DNA from: CAZJDM01 sp964544765
Lineage (GTDB): Bacteria; Bdellovibrionota_B; Oligoflexia; CAYFLR01
DNA length: 16,258 nucleotides
Reading direction: 5' to 3'
Assembly (NCBI GenBank): GCA_964544765.1
Contig: CAZJDM010000103.1
Coordinates: 1-16,258 of the forward strand
Each line of letters starts with the position of its first letter. The stretch's first letter is position 1. Under the pieces are notes generated by a model. It searched no databases and had not been told where the DNA came from. It worked only from the letters and a program-made list of their open reading frames with translations. Positions 1 through 8,342 of the stretch are shown piece by piece. Both the position numbers and the translations under genes were made by a program.

Positions 1-1
1 G

Positions 2-307
2 TTTTGGAAGTTTTTAATTTTTCAGGAGTTATGCAAAAGGTGGGACAGTCTCATACTTATGGTTCCTATTAACTTATCGATAAATAAAATTGTCGAAGAT
101 CCTAACTGTGATTCAGAATCTGAACGATGGCATCGATTTGGTCAAGACGATCATGTTAGATTATACTCTAAACAAGGGTTTGTTGACAGAGCCACAGAAG
201 CGGGATTTACAGTCGAACAACTGGGCCAACATGATTTTGGGATTACGACATTTTTGAAAAATGGAATATCACAACAAAGCATCTTATACGTAGTTAATAA
301 AACCTAA
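2..307 (+). pseudogene. 3' part of a class I SAM methyltransferase, probably frameshifted, cut by the window edge
   Basis: The intact part, from about base 48 to the TAA at 305-307, reads like the C-terminal third of a Methyltransf_11-type SAM methyltransferase. It has a hydrophobic strand ending LILMVPIN, then ERWHRFGQDDHVRLYS, a signature I know from polysaccharide-locus methyltransferases, then a last strand ending SILYVVNKT. The frame stays open to base 2, but its residues there (QELCKRWDS) do not fit the family. The expected glycine-rich turn is in another frame instead: bases 18-50 read FFRSYAKGGTV in frame 3, and a VLE-like motif starts at base 1 in frame 1. This implies at least one indel near 44-52, from gene decay or a sequencing error. 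The catalytic N-terminal region lies outside the window. An ATG at 59 is internal to the domain and not a credible start. Substrate unknown. Confidence 0.6.
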
Positions 308-315
308 GCTATGTA

Positions 316-328
316 TGGGATATTCCCA
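316..328. repeat. Short inverted repeat after the methyltransferase remnant
   Basis: TGGGA and TCCCA form 5-bp arms around a 3-base loop, 9 bases past the stop codon. The stem is short and has no immediate T run, so termination is only a possibility. Confidence 0.35.
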
Positions 329-352
329 AGTTTCCGTAAATTTGCATAAGTT

Positions 353-375
353 ATGTCCATTTTAGACATGGACAT
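353..375. repeat. Perfect 8-bp inverted repeat upstream of the flippase gene
   Basis: ATGTCCAT (353-360) and ATGGACAT (368-375) are exact inverted arms around the 7-base loop TTTAGAC. A T-rich stretch (about 388-399) begins 12 bases later, so this could be a weak terminator for the methyltransferase transcript or an operator for the gene starting at 510. The rest of the 202-bp gap is AT-rich. A TATAAA at 468-473 is a possible -10, but its -35 match is poor. Confidence 0.4.
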
Positions 376-509
376 CATCTACAAACCTTTTATTTTATTA
401 AACTTTTACCAGTTTGTATTTTCAAGTTAGCTTCTAATTGCAAACAACATTAAAAAAGTGTAATGAATATAAATGTATATAGTGGAATCATCAAAATTAA
501 ATATTTCAT

Positions 510-2024
510 ATGTCAATTAAAAAAAACATTATTGCAAACAATTTAGGTCAAATTTATGTGATCATCGCAGGTGTCGTAGTCACACCTTTTTATTTGAAAT
601 ATTTAGGAAATGAAGCTTTCGGATTAGTTGGTTTTTTTGCTTTGATGCAGTCTTGGTTGAGTATTTTAGATATGGGTATGTCACCGACACTTTCCAGAGA
701 AGTTGCAAAAGTTAAAAATGGAACTACTGAGCAATTATCTTTATTTAAAAAATTACTTCATAGTTTAGAAATGATATTTATCTTATTGGGATTAATCGTA
801 TCTATACTTATTTTGCTTCACAGTGATTGGTTGAGTTTAAATTGGCTTCAAGTTGAGACATTAAGCATAAAAGATGTTTCTTATTGTATTAAGTTAATGG
901 GTGTTATGATTGGGCTTAGATGGCTTGGTAGTCTATACAGAAGCGGCATAACTGGAGCTGAAGAGCAAGTATGGTTAAATATTGCGAATGTTATAATTAT
1001 AACTACCAAGTTTTTAGGTGTTCTTTTGGTTCTTTCTTACATAAGCACTGATGTAAAACATTTTTTTGAATATCAAGTAATGGCCAGCATTCTAGAGTTA
1101 ATAATTTTGTCAACCAAGTTTTATAGGGTTATGAGTATTGGAAGATTTAAATTCTTTTTCTCAGCTGAAGCCGTAAAACCCATTTTGCCATTTGCAATGG
1201 GTATAGCTTATGTTGGTACGATATGGATATTTTTAACACAATTAGATAAATTGATATTGTCCAATATATTACCCCTCAAAGAATACGGTTATTTTGCATT
1301 AGTAGGTATGATCGCTAATGCCATAATTCAAGTTTCAAATCCTATAAGTAAAGCAGTATTACCTCGATTGGTCAGTCTGCTTCATCAAGGTAAAGAGTTA
1401 GAGATGTTGAAAACATATAGGAAAGCCACTCAATTGATGGCTGTATCCATTTTTTCAGTAGTAGGCGTTATATCTATTTATTCTTATGAACTTTTATACA
1501 CATGGACCGGAAATATAGAAGCTTCGAAATGGGCTAAAGATATACTTTATTGGTATGTTTTAGGAAATGGCATTGTAGTAATGTCAGCTTTTCAATATCG
1601 TTTACAATTTGCACATGGAAAAATAAAAATGCATGTGCAATACAATACTGTATCAGTTCTTATTTCAATACCGTTAACCATTTGGGCGGCATACACTTAT
1701 GGCCCCACGGGAATAGCTATTACATGGTTTGTGTTCAGGGGAATTTCGTTTTTAATATGGACGCCAATTGTACATAACAAATTTGCGCCAGGTCTCCATA
1801 ATAAGTGGATGTTAAAAGATATTTTACCCGTATTATTGTCTACGATTCTATTTTTATGGATGCTTAAACTAATACAAATAGATTTTAAAGATTATGGAAG
1901 AGATGTTATTTTTTCCATTTTAATAACGATAGGTTTGGGTTTGTTGGCATTTAATAGTTTGGTTTCCAGTGAAGGAAGGGATATTCTATTAAAAATGATA
2001 AAGAGAAAAATAAAAAAATGCTAG
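510..2024 (+). CDS. wzx: Wzx-type polysaccharide flippase (MATE/MOP superfamily)
   Basis: Predicted inner-membrane flippase moving undecaprenyl-diphosphate-linked repeat units to the periplasmic face. At 504 residues it has the usual length and a run of about 12-14 hydrophobic segments. The N-terminus is typical of the family: a short basic lead, the helix LGQIYVIIAGVVVTPFYLKYLG, then a second helix followed by DMGMSPTLSREVAK (about residues 54-67). The C-terminus is a basic cytoplasmic tail ending KRKIKKC. The ATG at 510 is the first in frame and no Shine-Dalgarno is visible. Its TAG overlaps the ATG of the next gene in the string AAAAAAATGCTAG, suggesting translational coupling. Its natural partners, Wzy and Wzz, lie on the opposite strand in this window. 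Which glycan it carries cannot be read from sequence. Confidence 0.88.
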   Translation: MSIKKNIIANNLGQIYVIIAGVVVTPFYLKYLGNEAFGLVGFFALMQSWLSILDMGMSPTLSREVAKVKNGTTEQLSLFKKLLHSLEMIFILLGLIVSILILLHSDWLSLNWLQVETLSIKDVSYCIKLMGVMIGLRWLGSLYRSGITGAEEQVWLNIANVIIITTKFLGVLLVLSYISTDVKHFFEYQVMASILELIILSTKFYRVMSIGRFKFFFSAEAVKPILPFAMGIAYVGTIWIFLTQLDKLILSNILPLKEYGYFALVGMIANAIIQVSNPISKAVLPRLVSLLHQGKELEMLKTYRKATQLMAVSIFSVVGVISIYSYELLYTWTGNIEASKWAKDILYWYVLGNGIVVMSAFQYRLQFAHGKIKMHVQYNTVSVLISIPLTIWAAYTYGPTGIAITWFVFRGISFLIWTPIVHNKFAPGLHNKWMLKDILPVLLSTILFLWMLKLIQIDFKDYGRDVIFSILITIGLGLLAFNSLVSSEGRDILLKMIKRKIKKC

Positions 2025-3043
2025 ATAAAACAGAAAAAGAAATAATTGAAAATTGGAAACTATCTGAACAACCAACAGCCTCTATTTGCTGCATTACCTA
2101 TAATCATGAACAATATATTGAAGAAGCTATTGATAGTTTTTTGAAGCAAGAGACAGACTTCAAGTTTGAAATTCTAATACATGATGATTTTTCTAATGAT
2201 AATACTAGGAATATAATAATTGAATATGCTAAAAAGTATCCCAACATTATAAGAACTATTTTTCAAACTGAAAATCAGTGGTCACTTGGTAAACGTATAA
2301 TGCCTATAGTATTAAAAGAGGCTAGAGGTAAATTCATGGCCCTATGTGAGGGAGATGATTATTGGATTGCTTCTAATAAATTGCAAATCCAAATAGACGA
2401 GATGGAAAAACATAAAGAATGTCATATAAGTTTTCACGCGGCTTATCTAAGATATGATGACAATTCAAACAAACAAAAGTTATTTTGTTATCATTCACCT
2501 GTAAATAAAATCTTCAATACTGATGAAATAATCCAATATGGTGGTCCATTAATGCCAACGGCTTCTATTTGTTTGAAGCGTAATTTTGTTGATTTTCTAA
2601 AGACATCTACTGAAGATTTTTTTGTATATAGTATTTCGGCGTTTTTTATACAAGTATTCTCTTCATTAAATGGAGGAGCACTTTATATAAATAAAATAAT
2701 GTCAGTTTACAGAAGTATGAGTACAGGTTCATGGAGTAAAAAAGTTGCAAAGAATTCTGATTATTCTTTATTTTGGGCTCAAAAAAGTATCAACTCAATT
2801 GGGTATGTAGATAATTATACAAATAAAAAATATTCAAAAGAGTTTAAACGGCTAAAAAAAAAGCACTATTTTACTATTTTACTTAACGATAGTTTATCTG
2901 TAAGCGACAAAGATGATTATTTTGTTAAGTTTAAAAAAGATCTTAATTACAAGGATTATTTGAAATGGCACCTAATCTATAGGAACAAAAAGCTACATAA
3001 ATTGCTAGTTAAAATTAAAAAAAAATTACTAAATTTTGTCTGA
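2018..3043 (+). CDS. GT2 family glycosyltransferase
   Basis: Predicted cytoplasmic GT-A-fold glycosyltransferase adding a sugar to the lipid-linked repeat unit. The 341-residue protein opens its catalytic domain with ITYNHEQYIEEAIDSFLKQ (residues 26-44). The strand EILIHDDFS (51-59) supplies the nucleotide-binding aspartates, and EGDDYW (111-116) is the metal-binding DXD-type motif in its common form. A lysine-rich tail (about 270-341) follows the catalytic domain. The start ATG overlaps the flippase stop by seven bases, so the two are probably co-translated. Two runs of nine adenines (2854-2862 and 3017-3025) lie in the tail-coding part and could slip. Donor and acceptor are unknown. Confidence 0.87.
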   Translation: MLDKTEKEIIENWKLSEQPTASICCITYNHEQYIEEAIDSFLKQETDFKFEILIHDDFSNDNTRNIIIEYAKKYPNIIRTIFQTENQWSLGKRIMPIVLKEARGKFMALCEGDDYWIASNKLQIQIDEMEKHKECHISFHAAYLRYDDNSNKQKLFCYHSPVNKIFNTDEIIQYGGPLMPTASICLKRNFVDFLKTSTEDFFVYSISAFFIQVFSSLNGGALYINKIMSVYRSMSTGSWSKKVAKNSDYSLFWAQKSINSIGYVDNYTNKKYSKEFKRLKKKHYFTILLNDSLSVSDKDDYFVKFKKDLNYKDYLKWHLIYRNKKLHKLLVKIKKKLLNFV

Positions 3044-3096
3044 AGGTCAATTTATGATGTACCATCTTGATAAAATGATAATCTGAAATACTGGTT

Positions 3097-4911
3097 TTAT
3101 TTAGCAGCATAGTAGACCACAAACTCGTCATTTTCTTCAAACAGTAGTTTATTGGAAAATTTAGAAAGCGATTCCAAAAAAGTCTTAGAATAATGGGTAC
3201 TGGGATTACATATTCCTGCTTTCCAATGACCAGAAATTTCCCCCATACTGCTATGACATTTTCTACCCTTATTGTATACTATACATCTTGTCCCTGCCAA
3301 CTGACTTTTCAACGCGGTTAAACTCACCTTTGGAGCCTTTGATAATAGCCAATTATCGTCATAACGATATTGCTGGGCATGGAACTCTATAGAAAAAACT
3401 GTTATATATTGGCTCGTATAGGCATCTGTTATAACCTTCTGACAGCGCCTTTTCTTTAAAAGAGGAAATAAAGTCGATAGGTTCTTACCATCTTGATTTC
3501 TTTCGGGTATATAAAACAAATTATATGACCTACCACCAATGACAGGAACAGGTATAAATGAAAAGGTAACCAATACAAATAAGATTCCTCTGAGACCAAT
3601 TCTTGATAATCTTCTGTTTCCAAATATTTTATAAATAGTGAGTGACAATAAAAAGGGTAAAAATACCCAATAATGGGTTGTATATATAAGCCGATAAATG
3701 GTCCAGGGAATAGCTACCTTGGTAAACAGCGTATAGGTAATTGGGAAAATTATAAATACTATCGGAGAAATACAAATTACAAAAAAACTGTTCAATATTG
3801 AAACAGTCCCTCTTTGTACAATTTTTGGTATCATAAATATGGAGTAGATTATGATCACCGCTATAGCTAAGAAACCTATGGTACCAAGAGTTAAATATAT
3901 AGAAGAATGTTTGCTAAAAATCGAACAACTTTTTAAATCGAGTATACTCATATTAAAATAAGACATAAAAGAAATAAGGCATAGTAGAAGAGCTATAAGA
4001 ACAGTTACCTTTATTTTTAAATTGTGCTTTTTATACCTATAAAATAGTCCTAAAAAGATTATAATTCCTATACTACTAACCAATACAAATAATGACTCTT
4101 GTTTATGGTTTATGTACGTAATCAGAATAGACAAAAAAATGCTTAACACATATGTAGCTCTTTTCTCTTTAATAAAGCCAATAATAAACAAGAGAGCTTC
4201 CAAATAGATGACGTAATTAAACAGTGCGTTTGATAAAACATAATATCTATAATACGAAAAAATGCTTGTACCCAAAAAAAGTAAGGAAAAAAGACATCCC
4301 CAGATAATAATTTCTTTTGATTCAAAAACAAATAGGTAAAGACGATAAAAAGAAAAAAGTAATACACATGACATTATTGCGGCATAAAAATCTAGAATAA
4401 TCCTGTTCTCGTATAATGGGTTGGAATATTTAAAAAAAAGGGCACTTAAATAGTAGAGTGGTGAATATTTCTCAGCAAATAGAGAGTTTGTTGGAATAGA
4501 TGACTGATTGTTTCTAAGGAAATAATTAATGTGTTTTAAATGAACAACAGGGTCTGAGGGATATTCAATATATGCGCCTACATACAAGAGTACTGTGAAA
4601 AAAATTATACTAATTATTACAATCTCTTTATGACATGACAACTTGGTCCGCCACTCCTTACCGCGCTTTAATAAAATTGATAAATAAACCAAATTGGCTA
4701 AACCAAATATAAATATTATAGTGTTGTTAATAGTGTTGATGGGTACATTAAACCAGTTCAGTGTTAAAAATGTAATAGTTACCAAAAAGAGTCCATATGA
4801 AAAACTAGGCGAGATTTGATTATTATTACCAAGACAATTGGAAATAATTCTGGTAGTTGAGAATAATCCTCCCAAAAGCATGCCAATGTATAGCAACTGT
4901 CCAATTAGCAT
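3097..4911 (-). CDS. Polytopic membrane protein, GT-C-like, with a C-terminal extramembrane domain
   Basis: The 604-residue protein has roughly a dozen hydrophobic segments over residues 1-460, then a mostly hydrophilic C-terminal region (about 470-604) containing several cysteines. In the first large loop, IEYPSDPVVHLKH (115-127) resembles the acidic motif in the first extracytoplasmic loop of GT-C glycosyltransferases, which use lipid-phosphate sugar donors outside the membrane. That resemblance is the only functional clue. I do not recognise a named family, and a second Wzy-like polymerase or another envelope enzyme remains possible. The start ATG overlaps the stop of the upstream ligase/polymerase gene in AAAAAAATGCTAA, so the two are probably coupled. 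It is the last gene of the minus-strand block and converges on the GT2 gene across 53 bp, where I see no clear terminator. Confidence 0.6.
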   Translation of the reverse strand: MLIGQLLYIGMLLGGLFSTTRIISNCLGNNNQISPSFSYGLFLVTITFLTLNWFNVPINTINNTIIFIFGLANLVYLSILLKRGKEWRTKLSCHKEIVIISIIFFTVLLYVGAYIEYPSDPVVHLKHINYFLRNNQSSIPTNSLFAEKYSPLYYLSALFFKYSNPLYENRIILDFYAAIMSCVLLFSFYRLYLFVFESKEIIIWGCLFSLLFLGTSIFSYYRYYVLSNALFNYVIYLEALLFIIGFIKEKRATYVLSIFLSILITYINHKQESLFVLVSSIGIIIFLGLFYRYKKHNLKIKVTVLIALLLCLISFMSYFNMSILDLKSCSIFSKHSSIYLTLGTIGFLAIAVIIIYSIFMIPKIVQRGTVSILNSFFVICISPIVFIIFPITYTLFTKVAIPWTIYRLIYTTHYWVFLPFLLSLTIYKIFGNRRLSRIGLRGILFVLVTFSFIPVPVIGGRSYNLFYIPERNQDGKNLSTLFPLLKKRRCQKVITDAYTSQYITVFSIEFHAQQYRYDDNWLLSKAPKVSLTALKSQLAGTRCIVYNKGRKCHSSMGEISGHWKAGICNPSTHYSKTFLESLSKFSNKLLFEENDEFVVYYAAK

Positions 4912-6107
4912 TTTTTTAAACCATGAAAATAGTATGTATAAAATAACGCAAAAATATAGAGAAAAATATTACCTATCAACAAATCCCCACTAAACATAGC
5001 ATTTACAAAACTAAAAACGACAAATGTATGCAATAACAGCAATCTGTCATCTTTATAGCTTAGCTTAATATAAAAATACTTTATTGGAGTGGCATAAATA
5101 AAAAAGCTAACTGCTGTTGCAAAAAAGATTATACCCGGCAAACCCAGCTCTAAAAATGTTTCAATTATTATATTATGAGGATAGCTAAAACGCTGCGCCA
5201 ATCCACCTAACTCGTAAAAGTTACCAAAGCCTAACCCAAAAAAGGAGGCGTTATTAAGATTAAATAAATAACTAAACATTGTTTTCCTATAAGCAAATGA
5301 AGGGAACTTAAAAAAATCAATATTCTGCCATAAGTAGATTGCGAATAGAATTGTAAAAAGGACAAACAGTGGAATTAGAGCCCGCATATAACGACGTACT
5401 ATAGACTTGTAGTTATATCTTATTGTTATAATTACAACGTAAGTCAAGGATAGACTAAGGCTTACTATCGGTCCTGCGGACCCCGAAGAAATCAACTTGT
5501 TAGAGATTAATAACAATAAAGGAATAAGGTATATATTTCTTCGATGGTAAAAAAAATCAAATGTTAAGAAAATAAATAGGTAACCGAGTAACCGAGCGAA
5601 CCAGATGGGATTCAAGCCGATTGTTGTTAACCTTAATCCGTGATAACCTGGGAAAACATAGGAAATAAAAAGTAAAAAAATAAGAGAAAACTTAAAAAAC
5701 TGGAGAACCTGCACAATAGATTTATTTGACCGTAGTGACACTATAACATAAATAAAGTTTGCAAAAACTAAATATAAAACGCCGTTTACCTTTGATAGCG
5801 CATATTGATTGTCTCCCTTAACCAAGAAAACACCATTTATATACGCATACAAAAAAAATACAAAAAGCAAAAAAACAAATGGTGTTCTAAAAAATTCTTT
5901 ACTTAATTTGAGGTTAATTATTATAATAACAGAAAGTGCAAGTTGAATAAAACTCACACCACCACTTAATCCTAATCCTTTATATAAAATAAACTGCCAG
6001 TAATGATTACAAAACAATAGTAGAAAAGCAATAAAGGCAAGCAGGTTTTCTTTATTGATAGACAAATTCTTATAACTCACTAATCTCCAGAAGATACTTA
6101 TGGACAA
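4905..6107 (-). CDS. wzy: O-antigen polymerase/ligase family protein (Wzy_C, PF04932-like)
   Basis: Predicted inner-membrane protein of 400 residues with about 10-12 hydrophobic segments, acting on the periplasmic side. The hallmark is GLGFGNF (291-297) followed by YPHNIIIETFLELGLPG (309-325), the loop and helix with conserved His, Glu and Gly shared by Wzy polymerases and WaaL-type ligases. GLNPIWFAR (164-172) and SSGSAGP (207-213) fit the family's upstream motifs. With wzz and a WecA-like gene directly upstream and a Wzx on the other strand, I favour a Wzy polymerase, but the family alone does not exclude a ligase. The start is TTG at 6107-6105, 9 bp after the previous stop, because no ATG lies near the N-terminus. 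No Shine-Dalgarno is seen, so coupling to the gene upstream is likely. Confidence 0.75.
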   Translation of the reverse strand: MSISIFWRLVSYKNLSINKENLLAFIAFLLLFCNHYWQFILYKGLGLSGGVSFIQLALSVIIIINLKLSKEFFRTPFVFLLFVFFLYAYINGVFLVKGDNQYALSKVNGVLYLVFANFIYVIVSLRSNKSIVQVLQFFKFSLIFLLFISYVFPGYHGLRLTTIGLNPIWFARLLGYLFIFLTFDFFYHRRNIYLIPLLLLISNKLISSGSAGPIVSLSLSLTYVVIITIRYNYKSIVRRYMRALIPLFVLFTILFAIYLWQNIDFFKFPSFAYRKTMFSYLFNLNNASFFGLGFGNFYELGGLAQRFSYPHNIIIETFLELGLPGIIFFATAVSFFIYATPIKYFYIKLSYKDDRLLLLHTFVVFSFVNAMFSGDLLIGNIFLYIFALFYTYYFHGLKKC

Positions 6108-6116
6108 TACCGTTAA

Positions 6117-7193
6117 CTAAGCTTTATCCCGTACCTTTAAAAGGGTGGAACACCGGTTTCTGTTGTGTTTCAATATCTCTATAATGGCAACTAAAATAAG
6201 TGCTGTTCCCAAAAGAAGTAGTGAAAGATATTCAGATCCCATTGTTTGTAAAGAAAATGCCGCTGCTATAAAAAGGATATTAAAAGTAGATAAAATAACA
6301 ACTATATAGTTGTCTGATAATCCTATATCACGGAGCAAATGATGAATGTGGTTTCGATCTGCTGTAAAAGGTGATTTTTTATTTAAAATTCTAATAAAAA
6401 CAACTCTAATTGTATCAAATGTTGGTATTAGTAAAATACCTAAAGCAACTGCCGGGGACGCTATTACATACTGTGGACTCCTCCAATTAACCCTATTTAT
6501 CTCAATAAATTTAATGGTTAATATTGAAATCACAATACCAAGTAAGAGAGATCCTGTATCACCCATAAACATTCTAGACGGATGTTTGTTGTACCTGAGA
6601 AATCCAATCAGTGGCCCAACCAAGGAAAACGCAAGGACACTCATTGCATTGTCACGAATAAAATAGAACCACACTCCATATGCCGTTGAGACAACAATTC
6701 CAATTGATGCCGCCAATCCATCTATCCCGTCTATAAAATTAAACGAATTGGTTATAAACAATATCGCAAAAATCGACAACAGAAAACTCGCAATAAAAGG
6801 GACCTGATAAATACCAAACATACCATAGAAACTTGTTAGCCTAATATTACCCCAGTAAACCAATATAAATGCTACTACAAATTGCGAAATTAGTTTTTTA
6901 TTCACCGGTATACTAACAATGTCATCTTTAATACCTATAAAGGACATAATCAACACAGCAGAAATTATAAATTTCATTTGAAAGAAATCTGCCGGCCAAG
7001 TAAAAAAACACAGGGCTGTAATAAAGCCCGCAAAAATAGCTACGCCCCCTAATGTGGGAATTACACAAGAGTGGTTTTTCCTTTGGTCCGGCTCATCATA
7101 CAATTTTTTAATCCTAGCAACTTTAATTAACGAAGGGATGCTTATCAAAGTGATTATTAATGAAACAATACATGTCCAATATATATTACTCAT
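6117..7193 (-). CDS. wecA: WecA/TagO-like undecaprenyl-phosphate sugar-1-phosphate transferase (MraY family)
   Basis: Predicted initiating enzyme: transfers a sugar phosphate, typically a HexNAc-1-phosphate, from a UDP-sugar to undecaprenyl phosphate at the inner membrane. The 358-residue protein has about 10-11 hydrophobic segments and all the family landmarks: PTLGG (46-50), the aspartate pair KDD (89-91), FNFIDGIDGLA (151-161), MGDTGS (210-215) and the histidine motif DRNHIHHLL (279-287). Its overall look is close to Bacteroidota WecA-type proteins (from memory, not a search). The start ATG lies 4 bases after the wzz stop, with AAGGAAG inside the end of wzz serving as a plausible ribosome site. 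It is the likely first step of the Wzx/Wzy route here. The exact sugar is not determined. Confidence 0.88.
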   Translation of the reverse strand: MSNIYWTCIVSLIITLISIPSLIKVARIKKLYDEPDQRKNHSCVIPTLGGVAIFAGFITALCFFTWPADFFQMKFIISAVLIMSFIGIKDDIVSIPVNKKLISQFVVAFILVYWGNIRLTSFYGMFGIYQVPFIASFLLSIFAILFITNSFNFIDGIDGLAASIGIVVSTAYGVWFYFIRDNAMSVLAFSLVGPLIGFLRYNKHPSRMFMGDTGSLLLGIVISILTIKFIEINRVNWRSPQYVIASPAVALGILLIPTFDTIRVVFIRILNKKSPFTADRNHIHHLLRDIGLSDNYIVVILSTFNILFIAAAFSLQTMGSEYLSLLLLGTALILVAIIEILKHNRNRCSTLLKVRDKA

Positions 7194-7196
7194 TAT

Positions 7197-8261
7197 TTAA
7201 CTTCCTTTTGATACTTTCAGGATCATATCAAAGAAGAAAACAACAAAGAATCCTAATATGATACTGATAACCAAGCTTATACCTACTACAAACAAAGGTC
7301 TAGGTTCTATTTTTAATGCGGGGATAATGGCTTCCTGGTCCACACTGACGGTCTGTACATTTATTTTGTCAATATCAATAGATTCTAAATTAAAAAGCTC
7401 TTCTTGTAGGCTCTGGAGATCTGCAATTGATGCATCATCATTTTTTCGCTGCTTTAAGATTTGAATTTCTGATTCCAAAACACTTGGTTGGAGGTAATAG
7501 ACAGGAATATCTTTAATATCAACGATTAAAGTGGGACTGTTTTTTTCTAATATTTTTTTTGATATCTTTGGTCTTCCCCTATTAATACTTTGTTTAGATA
7601 TTTCAAGAACTTCATGAAGACTTTTAACTCTTGCTAGTCGATGTTGCTTTGCAATTTTTCGTTTGATTTCAATCCTTTTTTTGATTGTTGCAATACGTAC
7701 CTTTACCCTTCGATCTAGATTTAAAATATTCTTTAATGCAGTTGAAGAGTTAACATATTTTATAAAATTATTAACAAAATTAGATATATCAATCTTGTTT
7801 AAACCAGTCAGAGTGATAACAAATGCCTTTTTCAATAACTTCGAAGGCTCGATTTTCATATCATTAGCAATTCTATCTAGACCTATTTTTATAAAAGAGG
7901 TTAGCTCATCACCATTCAAGTTTTTTGATAACCCTATATTTTCTAAATAATTTCGTTGTTCTGAACGTGATAATAAACTCTGTCTGAATTGTAAAAACAG
8001 GGTCTTGGGATTGATAACCTGTGGTTCTAATAAATTAGTAATTTCCCGGCTCATCAATGATTGCACTTCGCTATAATCTGGAGCCTTAATTATTGCCTTA
8101 GCTTCATAAATAGATGGCGTAAAGGTCAGATACAGAACACCACTCAAAATCACAAAGGCATTGATTATGAAAAACAGTTTTCGATGAGTTACTAACATTT
8201 GCCAAATATCAACTAAGCTGATCACATCATCGTTATCTACCTTTTGTTGCTGACCTACCAT
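7197..8261 (-). CDS. wzz: Wzz-type polysaccharide chain-length regulator
   Basis: Predicted polysaccharide co-polymerase of 354 residues with the classic layout: a short cytoplasmic N-terminus (DDVISLVDIWQMLVTHRK), TM1 at about 29-47, a long periplasmic section with helical stretches (about 55-320), and TM2 at about 325-346 preceded by the proline-containing IEPRPLF. There is no C-terminal tyrosine-kinase domain, so it is the O-antigen Wzz type rather than Wzc. The ATG is preceded by AAGGAG (8266-8271) four bases away, the strongest ribosome site in the window. A sigma70-like promoter (8293-8320) lies just upstream, so wzz probably heads its own transcript with the wecA-, wzy- and GT-C-like genes behind it. 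Wzz acts with Wzy to set modal chain length. Confidence 0.86.
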   Translation of the reverse strand: MVGQQQKVDNDDVISLVDIWQMLVTHRKLFFIINAFVILSGVLYLTFTPSIYEAKAIIKAPDYSEVQSLMSREITNLLEPQVINPKTLFLQFRQSLLSRSEQRNYLENIGLSKNLNGDELTSFIKIGLDRIANDMKIEPSKLLKKAFVITLTGLNKIDISNFVNNFIKYVNSSTALKNILNLDRRVKVRIATIKKRIEIKRKIAKQHRLARVKSLHEVLEISKQSINRGRPKISKKILEKNSPTLIVDIKDIPVYYLQPSVLESEIQILKQRKNDDASIADLQSLQEELFNLESIDIDKINVQTVSVDQEAIIPALKIEPRPLFVVGISLVISIILGFFVVFFFDMILKVSKGS

Positions 8262-8265
8262 TACA

Positions 8266-8271
8266 CTCCTT
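8266..8271 (-). promoter_or_regulatory. Strong Shine-Dalgarno of wzz
   Basis: AAGGAG on the minus strand, four bases before the wzz ATG at 8261. It fixes that start and stands out because most plus-strand genes here have no visible ribosome site. Confidence 0.7.
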
Positions 8272-8292
8272 CGATCTAAATTTCTCAGGCAG

Positions 8293-8320
8293 GATATACT
8301 AGAAATAATTTCTAAGTCAA
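8293..8320 (-). promoter_or_regulatory. Candidate sigma70-like promoter of wzz with a palindrome in the spacer
   Basis: On the minus strand, TTGACT (8320-8315) and TATATC (8298-8293) are separated by 16 bases. The spacer is almost filled by the odd-length perfect inverted repeat TAGAAATTATTTCTA (8300-8314), which is positioned like a repressor operator. Transcription would start near 8287, giving a leader of about 25 bases with the AAGGAG site. Motif match only. Confidence 0.5.
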
Positions 8321-8342
8321 GATCAATTTATGTAAATTATTT

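Noticed and set aside
1550..1777. Plus-strand frame inside the flippase gene
   Set aside because: Shadow of wzx in another frame, without domain features.
3044..3096. Bidirectional terminator between the convergent GT2 and GT-C-like genes
   Set aside because: Only weak imperfect symmetry and no stem followed by a T run on either strand.
4143..4367. Minus-strand frame within the GT-C-like gene
   Set aside because: Alternate-frame shadow; hydrophobic only because the main frame and base composition are.
6346..7950. Plus-strand frames opposite the wecA-like and wzz genes
   Set aside because: Antisense shadows of strongly supported genes.
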